Origin: Lachnospiraceae bacterium
GTDB taxonomy: Bacteria > Bacillota_A > Clostridia > Lachnospirales > Lachnospiraceae
Direction of reading: 5' to 3'
Assembly (NCBI GenBank): GCA_024683935.1
Contig: JAIKXV010000068.1
Span: forward strand, 1-41,796
Length of the DNA: 41,796 nucleotides
Shown here: piece after piece, positions 35,026-41,526 of the stretch
Layout: each line of letters starts with the position of its first letter
Position numbering within the stretch: position 1 is the first letter of the stretch
Program-made: the position numbers and the translations under genes
The notes under the pieces: model-generated
Told to the model about the DNA's origin: nothing
Seen by the model: the letters and a program-made list of their open reading frames with translations, nothing else
Databases searched by the model: none

Positions 35026-35250
35026 ATGAATAACAGTATTTTCAGACAAAAAAGCATCGATAAGGTATCTTCTCCCGAGAAGCTGGATGACTACATCAGG
35101 GTAACGACACCGAGCGTATGGATAACGCTTGCGGCGATAGTGATCCTGCTTACAGGCACCATAATATGGGGAACCATGGGAGAGATCACGGTACAGAATA
35201 ATGACGGAACAACCAAAACGGCGGCTCCGATCTCGGTTCTGCTTAAATGA
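35026..35250 (+). CDS. Short NHLM-type secretion-protein N-terminus (HlyD-like membrane anchor)
   Basis: The 74-residue product reads NSIFRQKSIDKVSSPEKLDDYIRVTTPSVWITLAAIVILLTG, a form I associate with the N-terminal anchor of NHLM bacteriocin-system membrane fusion proteins (SPEQL-x-D-Y-RVT-x-PSVW followed by one membrane helix, here about 32-52). The long coiled-coil/lipoyl part of the fusion protein is missing; the frame ends 20 residues after the helix. It may be a stand-alone small membrane protein or the stub of a larger gene. The last eight bases overlap the 3' end of the convergent pyruvate kinase gene. The ribosome-binding site is weak. Assignment is from memory of the family and needs a profile search. 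Confidence 0.55.
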   Translation: MNNSIFRQKSIDKVSSPEKLDDYIRVTTPSVWITLAAIVILLTGTIIWGTMGEITVQNNDGTTKTAAPISVLLK

Positions 35251-36259
35251 TAAATGGAGAATGATGCGGCTTTATGGCTTCTCCGGCAGTTCTGCTTAAA
35301 TATGTTATGACTTCCACAGGGTATTTTCCTACAGCCGTTTCTCCGGTGACCATTACAGATGAGGCACCGTCAATGACCGCGTTATAAATATCACTGACTT
35401 CAGCCCTGGTGGGTACTGGATTGTTTTCCATGGAAGAGAGCATTTGCGTGACCACCATAAAGGGTCTGTTGTTTTCCCTGCAGATTCCGGACAGTTTTTT
35501 CTGGACAGCGGGAAGCTCCCATAAAGGCATTGCATTGCCGAGATCTCCTCTGGCAATGACGATCTCATCACAGAAATTCACAAGATCTCCGGCATGTTCT
35601 ATGCCGGAGAGATTTTCAATTTTTGCATAAAGCCGGATATCCTGTCCGCCGAAATCAGAAAGGACCTGCCGGACATGTATCAGATCCTGCCGGTTTCTTA
35701 CAAAGGGCTGCATCACCCCTGTGACACCGAGCTTTGGTGCTTCTTTCAGATTCAAAAGATCAATATCCGTTAAAGCAGGCAGATCAACAGGCACATCTTT
35801 TACTGCCAGGCTCTTTCTCCGGGTAAGTACGCCTCCACGCACCACGGAAATGATAACAGAACTGCCTTTATTCTCCTTGACTTCAGCAAGTATCTTACCA
35901 TCGTCAAGCAGTACTTCCGCACCGGGATGCAGGTTATCAAGGATCCTCTGATCTACGGGTATACCTCCGGTTCCAAAGGAATAATCCGCGCCTTTTTCCA
36001 GGGCAAAGGCGCCTTCAAAGCTCCCTATCCTTATCTCAGGGCCCTGCATATCTATCAGGATCTTCGGAATGATGCCGGCTTGTTTTCCGGCGTCCCTGAC
36101 CATAGAGATCCTGTCGGCATAGTCGGTCAGCATGACATGGGAAAGGTTGATCCTGACCCCGGTCATGCCCTCTTCAAACATTTTTCCTAAGATCCCCGGA
36201 TCCTCGCAGGAAGGCCCGAGGGTGCCGAATATATCAATTGTTCTGCTAACTGTATTCAT
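35243..36259 (-). CDS. Short pyruvate kinase-like protein lacking the C-terminal domain
   Basis: The 338 residues match the A and B domains of pyruvate kinase: GTLGPSC, GVRINLSH (Arg36, Asn38, Ser40), GPEIRIG, LDDGKILAEV in the B domain, AKIENLSGI with the proton-transfer Lys, ARGDLG, and TQMLSSM followed by PTRAEVSDIYNAVIDG and TGETAVGKYPVEV. The usual C-terminal domain of about 120-130 residues is absent, and the normally conserved DTKGPEIR stretch reads DMQGPEIR (Thr and Lys replaced at 71-72). Catalytic activity could therefore be altered, and it may be a paralogue with a different job. No ribosome-binding site is visible, and TATAAT (36276-36271) lies 12 bases before the ATG. Confidence 0.8.
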   Translation of the reverse strand: MNTVSRTIDIFGTLGPSCEDPGILGKMFEEGMTGVRINLSHVMLTDYADRISMVRDAGKQAGIIPKILIDMQGPEIRIGSFEGAFALEKGADYSFGTGGIPVDQRILDNLHPGAEVLLDDGKILAEVKENKGSSVIISVVRGGVLTRRKSLAVKDVPVDLPALTDIDLLNLKEAPKLGVTGVMQPFVRNRQDLIHVRQVLSDFGGQDIRLYAKIENLSGIEHAGDLVNFCDEIVIARGDLGNAMPLWELPAVQKKLSGICRENNRPFMVVTQMLSSMENNPVPTRAEVSDIYNAVIDGASSVMVTGETAVGKYPVEVITYLSRTAGEAIKPHHSPFII

Positions 36260-36352
36260 GATCAGCTTTTATTATACACGAATAAGACAGGGAATGAAAA
36301 AACCATACAGGGGATGCAATTATTACATTCATTATTAATTTTATGATTCGGA

Positions 36353-36584
36353 CGCCAAAAGTCACATTTTGATTAAATACGGATTGTTCCGTGCTACGCG
36401 GTCTCCGCTTCGCTACGGTCGGCGCAAAACCGATGTCCACTGGACTTCGGTTTTGCGCCCCACAATCCTACCCCACACTCGCATTTCGCAGGTCCCCTTC
36501 CCCACTTCATGCTCGTGTAGGGGTGCGCCCAAAGTTCTTGTCCCCACCACAAGCAAGCTTGTGTGGTGACAATTACTTTTGGCG
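36353..36584. repeat. 232-bp palindromic non-coding element
   Basis: The ends are a perfect 10-bp inverted repeat, CGCCAAAAGT (36353-36362) and ACTTTTGGCG (36575-36584). They extend inward as GTCAC (36361-36365) with GTGAC (36566-36570) across a 4-nt offset. Inside, an 18-bp hairpin with one T-T mismatch joins 36421-36438 to 36442-36459 over a 3-nt loop. A second imperfect hairpin is at 36545-36569 (CACCACAAGC with GCTTGTGTGGTG). No protein-like frame explains the region. Frames called here are palindrome artefacts. It fills the divergent gap between the pyruvate kinase and the thioesterase. Confidence 0.75.
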
Positions 36585-36621
36585 CTTTAATCATTTTATG
36601 ATCCCCGATGAAACGGTAAAA

Positions 36622-36630
36622 TGGTATAAT
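36622..36630 (+). promoter_or_regulatory. Extended -10 promoter for the thioesterase
   Basis: TGGTATAAT (36622-36630) is a perfect extended -10. The -35 region is unrecognisable. It begins 38 bases after the palindromic element. Confidence 0.5.
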
Positions 36631-36673
36631 GTTTTAATAATCGGAGGAACAGACAAACTGCGAAGGAGAAACC

Positions 36674-37093
36674 ATGCCGGAAATGGAATACATACATACC
36701 GTACAGTACTATGAAACTGACAAGATGGGGATCACCCATCATTCCAACTATATAAGGTGGATGGAGGAAGCCAGGATACACTTTTTGTCACAAAACGGAT
36801 GGGATTATGCAAGACTTGAAGAGGAGGGGATCGTTTCTCCCGTTCTGAATCTGAACTGTGAATATAAAATCCCGACCACATTTCCCGAGAAGATATCAAT
36901 TTGTGTTTCCGTTAAGGAGTTTAAGGGCGTAAAACTGCACCTTGGCTATGAAATGAAGAATGAAGATGGCAGGACGGTCTGTACAGCAGCCTCTTCGCAT
37001 GCATTTCTTGACAGGGAAGGGAAGCCGGTGAGAATGAAGGATAGATGCCCGGGATTATATGATACCCTTGTGTCACTGAAAATCGATAAATAA
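36674..37093 (+). CDS. Acyl-CoA thioesterase, YbgC/4-hydroxybenzoyl-CoA type
   Basis: This 139-residue hotdog-fold protein hydrolyses acyl-CoA thioesters. The active-site region YYETDKMGITHHSNYIRWMEEAR has the catalytic Asp16 and matches the family signature (YxxTDxMGxVxHxxYxxxxExAR). It continues with strands LNLNCEYKIPTTFPEKISICVSV and a short helix-strand C-terminus. AAGGAGAAACC precedes the ATG. The acyl substrate is not predictable. It is the first gene of a co-directional set running into the two four-cysteine miniproteins and a MATE transporter with short gaps. Confidence 0.9.
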   Translation: MPEMEYIHTVQYYETDKMGITHHSNYIRWMEEARIHFLSQNGWDYARLEEEGIVSPVLNLNCEYKIPTTFPEKISICVSVKEFKGVKLHLGYEMKNEDGRTVCTAASSHAFLDREGKPVRMKDRCPGLYDTLVSLKIDK

Positions 37094-37104
37094 GGAGGAT
37101 ACCC

Positions 37105-37326
37105 ATGAAGTCAATTCTGATCAAGGATACCACCAAAGAGGAAAGGGAGCAGATCATAAAGTCTTCACTTGATTGCGGAGGCGGGTGTGAAAACTGCTCT
37201 TCATGCTGGCTGGGAGGGGGAAGCCCCTGGGATATCTATCAGGATTACATCGATGGTAAACGTGAAATAAGGGAGATAAATGCAGAATATATGGATCAAT
37301 ACCGGCAGGACAGGAAGATACTGTGA
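37105..37326 (+). CDS. Four-cysteine miniprotein A
   Basis: This 73-residue protein has an N-terminal charged helix (KDTTKEEREQIIKSSL) followed by Cys24-x3-Cys28-x2-Cys31-x2-Cys34 with glycines between (CGGGCENCSSC). It ends with a WDIYQDYIDGKREIREINAEY helix. The cysteine spacing suits an iron-sulfur cluster or zinc. No family is recognised with certainty. AAGGAGGA lies before the ATG. The next gene encodes a paralogue with identical cysteine spacing, and a MATE exporter follows. It begins 12 bases after the thioesterase. Confidence 0.75.
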   Translation: MKSILIKDTTKEEREQIIKSSLDCGGGCENCSSCWLGGGSPWDIYQDYIDGKREIREINAEYMDQYRQDRKIL

Positions 37327-37337
37327 AAGGCAGAAGT

Positions 37338-37544
37338 ATGAATGCAGCTCCTGAAACAGAGAAATCAACTGTTGAAGAAAGAAGAGAGTATATAAAAAGC
37401 AGATTTCCATGCATATCCGATTGTGATATGTGCGGTATGTGTAAGGTGTTTCATGGAAAAGATCCTGAAATGGCTTATAATGATTATATTCAGGGAAGAC
37501 GGTCATTTTCAGATGTTTCGCAGGACTACAGAAAAACAGTATAG
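37338..37544 (+). CDS. Four-cysteine miniprotein B, paralogue of A
   Basis: The 68-residue form starting at ATG 37338 (AAAGGCAG upstream) has a charged N-terminal helix, Cys25-x3-Cys29-x2-Cys32-x2-Cys35, then AYNDYIQGRRSFSDVSQDYR, which aligns with the C-terminal helix of miniprotein A. A GTG at 37323 is in frame, adds five residues and overlaps the stop of A by four bases (GTGA), so it may be the true start. The spacing of all four cysteines is identical to A although the other residues have diverged. This indicates an old duplication with the metal site kept. Confidence 0.72.
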   Translation: MNAAPETEKSTVEERREYIKSRFPCISDCDMCGMCKVFHGKDPEMAYNDYIQGRRSFSDVSQDYRKTV

Positions 37545-37570
37545 CCGGGGACGGGCAACGCAGAAGATAA

Positions 37571-38944
37571 ATGGATAAAACAGATCTTTTTGAAAAAGCA
37601 AGTCCGGCCAAAGCACTTGCGGTAATGGCGGCTCCTACGATTGCAAGCCAGCTTGTAGTTCTATTATATAATCTGGCTGATACATGGTTTGTTGGACGGA
37701 CAAATAATCCATACATGATCGCCGCATCATCACTGACAACTACGATATATTTCATTGTTGTTGCGCTTTCCAATGTTTTCGGTGTCGGTGGCGGAAGCCT
37801 TATGGTAAGGCTTATAGGAGAAAAGAGCACAAAAGAGGCGAGGGATGTCACATCCTACAGTCTGTTCGTTTGTACTGCGGCGACCTTTGTATTTTCTTTA
37901 GGAGTATTCGTATTTATGGATCCGATGCTCAGGATGATCGGAGCCAGTGACAATACTTTTTTATATGCAAAGCAGTATGTGATCACGACTACGGTACTCG
38001 GGGGCATTCCTACCGCACTGTCCATGTGCATGCCCCAGCTTCTTCGTAACTGCGGCTATTCCAAAGAAGCAGGTTTTGGTGTGGGTCTCGGGAGCCTTCT
38101 TAACGTGGCGCTCGATCCGCTGTTCATGTTTGTGATCTTCCCGAAGGGCTATGAGGTGCTTGGCGCCGGTGTTGCCACGCTGCTCTCAAACGTCATATCA
38201 TTTCTGTATTTTATCATCATGTTCAAAAAGCTTCAGAATGATACTGTCCTGACGCTCCCTGCCAGGCTTGTAAAGATTGAGGGTAAATATAAAAAATCCC
38301 TTTACTCAGTCGGCATACCGGCGGCTGTCGCGATTTTCCTGTATGATCTTGTGACGATGGTCATAAATAAGCTGACCGTATCGTATGGTGATATAGCACT
38401 TGCTGCAATGGGAATAGTGCTTAAACTTGAAAGGATCCCGATCAATACCGGACTTGGAATATGTCTCGGAATGGTGCCCCTGGTTGCTTACAACTACGGA
38501 GCCAAAAACTATGACAGGATGAGGAAGATATCAACCCTGTCGCAGATCACGGTCGTCGTGTTTGCGGCCATCTGTACGATACTGTTCTGGTTCTTTGCCT
38601 ATCCCATCGTATCAATATTTATTGCGGACAAGGCAACGGTTGTCCAGGGGGCGGACATTCTAAAAGGCAGATGCTTCGCCCTTCCCTTTATGATGATAGG
38701 GTATCAGGTAGTCAATTTTATGAATGCTGTCGATAAGGGGAAGCTTTCGTTTCTGCTTGCGATCATAAGGCATATCGTCCTCATAATTCCCATAGCAATA
38801 CTTATGAACAGTATAATGAAACTTAACGGACTGATTTGGTCGCAGCTTGTGGCGGATATAATAAACACGGCAATTGCAATGACTTTATTCTGTGTAACGG
38901 TGCGGAAGATAGATGTTAAGGGGCGAGACGAAAATGAAGCATAG
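37571..38944 (+). CDS. MATE-family efflux transporter
   Basis: This 457-residue protein has the standard MATE length and twelve hydrophobic segments. The opening is typical: ASPAKALAVMAAPTIASQLVVLLYNLADTWFVG, with the later PQLLRNCGYSKEAGFGVGLGSLLNVALDPLFMF and NTGLGICLGMVPLVAYNYGAKNYDRM, all family landmarks. Members export drugs, dyes or metabolites using Na+ or H+. Unlike the first MATE of the window, no ATPase domain is attached. It follows the two four-cysteine miniproteins by 26 bases, so they may be one mRNA. The last bases overlap the start of an acyltransferase frame. Confidence 0.9.
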   Translation: MDKTDLFEKASPAKALAVMAAPTIASQLVVLLYNLADTWFVGRTNNPYMIAASSLTTTIYFIVVALSNVFGVGGGSLMVRLIGEKSTKEARDVTSYSLFVCTAATFVFSLGVFVFMDPMLRMIGASDNTFLYAKQYVITTTVLGGIPTALSMCMPQLLRNCGYSKEAGFGVGLGSLLNVALDPLFMFVIFPKGYEVLGAGVATLLSNVISFLYFIIMFKKLQNDTVLTLPARLVKIEGKYKKSLYSVGIPAAVAIFLYDLVTMVINKLTVSYGDIALAAMGIVLKLERIPINTGLGICLGMVPLVAYNYGAKNYDRMRKISTLSQITVVVFAAICTILFWFFAYPIVSIFIADKATVVQGADILKGRCFALPFMMIGYQVVNFMNAVDKGKLSFLLAIIRHIVLIIPIAILMNSIMKLNGLIWSQLVADIINTAIAMTLFCVTVRKIDVKGRDENEA

Positions 38945-39532
38945 GATTGAACTTATCGACATCTCAAAAGCAATAACAATAATTCTTGTGATACTCGGAC
39001 ATACAACCGGCAACCTGGATACACCCATGTACAGGCGCCTGATATATGCTTTTCACATGCCGCTGTTCTTTTTCCTTTCCGGCATGTCTACCAAACCGAA
39101 AACGCTGAAGTCATTCGGGGAATGGAAGAAGAATATAGGAAAGGATATTCTGGCGCTGATAGTTCCATACGTGCTTTTGCCTTCATTTACGCGCCATTCA
39201 CATTTGATAATGTGCCAAGATTCCTCTATGGTTCATGGCAGATGCTGGGGGAAGCCGGCACACTGACCTCACTATGGTTTCTTCCGTCTTTATTCGTGGC
39301 CAGGATCTATTGCCAGGTCATTGTGAATCTGCTTGACATGATAAAAGTCCGGAATATGAAAAACGTTCTTGGGTTTTTAGCAATCCCGATGTTTGCCGTC
39401 GGGTTCCTGCTTCCGAAGATTGAAATCGGGTATCCCTGGTGCATGGATACAAGCATTGTTGCCGCGGGATTTATTCTGTTAGGCATATCGCTTCGGGAGA
39501 GAGTGATGCGTTGGACAGCACTCTCCGAATAG
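38934..39532 (+). pseudogene. Frameshifted and truncated acyltransferase-3 family gene
   Basis: From the ATG at 38934 the frame reads ELIDISKAITIILVILGHTTG and FHMPLFFFLSGMS, the N-terminus of membrane acyltransferase-3 (OafA/fucose-acetylase-like) proteins. It breaks after VPYVL. In the next frame the protein resumes FAFIYAPFTFDNVP and LTSLWFLPSLFVARIY, fitting a one-base loss in the T-run at 39175-39178. The joined product is only about 199 residues and stops after ISLRERVMRWTALSE. Intact members are about 330-350, so the 3' part is also lost. A GTCCCC repeat lies 44 bases downstream. It is probably inactive. Confidence 0.8.
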
Positions 39533-39575
39533 AGTTTGTTCCAAAAAAGGTATAGGTGAAGAATAGGGAGTCAAC

Positions 39576-39588
39576 GAGAACCGTCCCC
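39576..39588 (+). repeat. GAGAACCGTCCCC repeat fragment
   Basis: The 13-mer at 39576-39588 shares the CCGTCCCC core with the hairpins at 1916 and 4145 and the repeat at 27139. It follows the truncated acyltransferase gene. Nothing else is recognised in 39533-39634. Confidence 0.5.
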
Positions 39589-39634
39589 GCTGAATTCAGG
39601 AAGTTGAGGATAAAATAAGGGATTTCAGCAAATC

Positions 39635-39663
39635 TTGACTATAATGTCTCATGATACTATGAT
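39635..39663 (+). promoter_or_regulatory. Sigma-A promoter for the AAA ATPase gene
   Basis: -35 TTGACT (39635-39640), a 17-nt spacer and -10 TATGAT (39658-39663). The start codon is about 85 bases downstream of the predicted transcription start. Confidence 0.75.
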
Positions 39664-39753
39664 TATAGCAGAATAAAGGATGCTTTTTGCATATATTATG
39701 CTGAAACCTATTCGATATCAATTGTTTCAGCAAGTTATAAAGGAACTCCTATT

Positions 39754-41172
39754 ATGAACATTATTGGAAGAGATAAAGAAAAGGATATCATATCAAAATG
39801 TCTGGAATCAAAGAGACCTGAGTTTTTGGTAGTATACGGACGCAGACGCGTGGGGAAAACTTACCTGATCAGGAGTTTTTTTCACGAAAGATTTTCATTT
39901 TACACCACAGGTATTCCGGATGCCAAAACAAGAAACCAGTTGAAAGCGTTCAAAGAATCCCTGACTTATTATGGTGATGATTTCAATACAATTCCTAAAG
40001 ACTGGTTCGAGGCATTCAGACGGCTTCGTAAAATACTAGAGTCAAAAGGTACATTTCGTGATGTGTCCAGCGGGAAAAAGATAGTCTTTATTGATGAGAT
40101 GCCTTGGATGGATACAGCAAGGTCTGATTTCAAGTCGGCATTTGACTACTTTTGGAACAGCTGGGGCTCGGTCCAGGAAGATCTTCTGCTGATAATATGC
40201 GGATCGGCTACTTCATGGGTTATAAGCAATATCCTTAATGACGAAGGTGGATTTCATAACAGAATTACCAGACAGATTCATATTAATCCTTTTAGTTTAG
40301 GCGAATGCAAGCAGTTTTACCATGAAAACGGCTTTAATATTAACCGCGATCAGATGATAGAGAGTTACATGATATTCGGAGGAATACCATATTATCTGAA
40401 TCTATTAGACAACCGATTGAGTCTGGCTCAAAATGTAGACAGCTTATTTTTTGATGAAAGAGGCGATCTGCATTATGAATATGACCAGCTCTTTAAATCT
40501 TTGTTCAGAAAGCCGGATAATCATGTTAAAGTCATAGAAACGATCGCCAGACATAAAAGAGGGCTTCAAAGGAGTGAACTCGCGGAAAAATCAGGTGTCT
40601 CGGATGGTGAAGGACTCACTAAGGCAATCCGTGAGTTAGAGCAGTGTGGATTTATCAGGCAGTACAAAAATATCACTACTTCTCAAAAAGGCAGTTTTTA
40701 TCAGGTTATAGACCCATTCGTACTTTTTTGCCTGAATTTCCGCAGTCAAAAGACACAATCCTGGCAGTCATTTATTAAGTCACCCGATTATTACACATGG
40801 AGAGGATACGCTTTTGAGACAGTGTGTTTCATACATATTCCTCAGATCAAGGCTGCACTCGGAATATCAGGAGTTGAGAGTTCTGAGTATTCCTGGAAGA
40901 GTAAAAAGAAAAAAGGCGGAGCACAAATAGACCTTTTGATCGACAGACGTGATGATGTAATCAATCTATGTGAAATGAAATGTACGGATAAAGCATACGA
41001 AGTGACCGCGGACTACAGAGAAAACCTGATCAACAAGGTTGCTTCCTTTACTGAAGAAGTGAATTCCAAAAAGTCAGTTCATATTACTCTGATAACATCA
41101 AACGGTTATAAGCACAACGAGTATTCAGATGTGGTACAAAATGAAGTGGGACCGGAAAGTTTATTTATATAA
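39754..41172 (+). CDS. AAA-type ATPase with a C-terminal DUF234/PD-(D/E)xK-like domain
   Basis: The 472-residue protein begins NIIGRDKEKDIISKCLESKRPEFLVVYG with Walker A GRRRVGKT (Lys35) and Walker B VFIDEMPWMD (about 111-120), followed by the ICGSATSWV sensor strand. This is the pattern of archaeal-type (MJ/PH) ATPases common in Bacteroidetes and Clostridia. A winged-helix region (RHKRGLQRSELAEKSGVSDGEGLTKAI) follows. The C-terminal end GGAQIDLLIDRRDD plus INLCEMKCTDK supplies the D...ExK of a restriction-endonuclease-like fold. The function is unknown; members are often called DUF234 ATPases and proposed to be selfish or defence-linked. It has its own promoter, AAAGGA before the ATG, and looks AT-richer than its neighbours. 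Confidence 0.85.
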   Translation: MNIIGRDKEKDIISKCLESKRPEFLVVYGRRRVGKTYLIRSFFHERFSFYTTGIPDAKTRNQLKAFKESLTYYGDDFNTIPKDWFEAFRRLRKILESKGTFRDVSSGKKIVFIDEMPWMDTARSDFKSAFDYFWNSWGSVQEDLLLIICGSATSWVISNILNDEGGFHNRITRQIHINPFSLGECKQFYHENGFNINRDQMIESYMIFGGIPYYLNLLDNRLSLAQNVDSLFFDERGDLHYEYDQLFKSLFRKPDNHVKVIETIARHKRGLQRSELAEKSGVSDGEGLTKAIRELEQCGFIRQYKNITTSQKGSFYQVIDPFVLFCLNFRSQKTQSWQSFIKSPDYYTWRGYAFETVCFIHIPQIKAALGISGVESSEYSWKSKKKKGGAQIDLLIDRRDDVINLCEMKCTDKAYEVTADYRENLINKVASFTEEVNSKKSVHITLITSNGYKHNEYSDVVQNEVGPESLFI

Positions 41173-41193
41173 ACTGGGGGGAGTTATATTCAT

Positions 41194-41242
41194 CGTCAAA
41201 CAGTGCCCCGTAAAAAATCCTTCGCTGGCGCTCAGGATGACG
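41194..41242. repeat. Short hairpin repeat, ATCCTTCGCTGGCGCTCAGGAT type
   Basis: ATCCT (41217-41221) and AGGAT (41234-41238) flank a GC-rich centre, and outer CGTCA/TGACG copies lie at about 41194 and 41238-41242. Similar short hairpins recur between genes in many bacterial genomes. The rest of 41173-41358 shows no gene. Confidence 0.45.
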
Positions 41243-41358
41243 AAAAGCTTAACTTAACGGCATAGGAACACATTCCGCAATTTGACAGGATTCTTTTTTT
41301 TACAGGCGATTCCTTATAGTATGCCCGGTTAAGCGGTATTTTCAGAAAGGAAAACAGC

Positions 41359-41526
41359 GTGTCCACATATGTAGTATCTGACATCCATGGACAGTATGAC
41401 ATGTTCTTGGAACTGCTTAATAAAATCTGTTTTAAGGACACAGATACTTTGTACGTTCTGGGAGATATTCTGGATCGCGGGCCTCACCCCGTTAAAGTGA
41501 TGAAGAAGCTCATGGAAATACATTGA
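41359..41526 (+). pseudogene. N-terminal fragment of a Ser/Thr phosphatase-type metallophosphoesterase
   Basis: A GTG at 41359 with GAAAGGA upstream opens STYVVSDIHGQYDMFLELLNKI and TLYVLGDILDRGPHPVKVMK. These are the first two metal-binding motifs of calcineurin-like phosphoesterases (SDIHGxxD and GDxxDRGP). The frame stops after 55 residues at the point where GNHE should appear, so about three quarters of the enzyme is lost. It is probably non-functional. Confidence 0.75.

Noticed and set aside
36369..36714. Overlapping frames on both strands in the palindromic element
   Set aside because: Inverted repeats create matching frames on both strands; the products have no protein character and no ribosome-binding site.
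41282..41320. TTGACA and TATAGT upstream of the phosphoesterase fragment as a promoter
   Set aside because: The spacer would be 27 bases, far from the usual 16-18.
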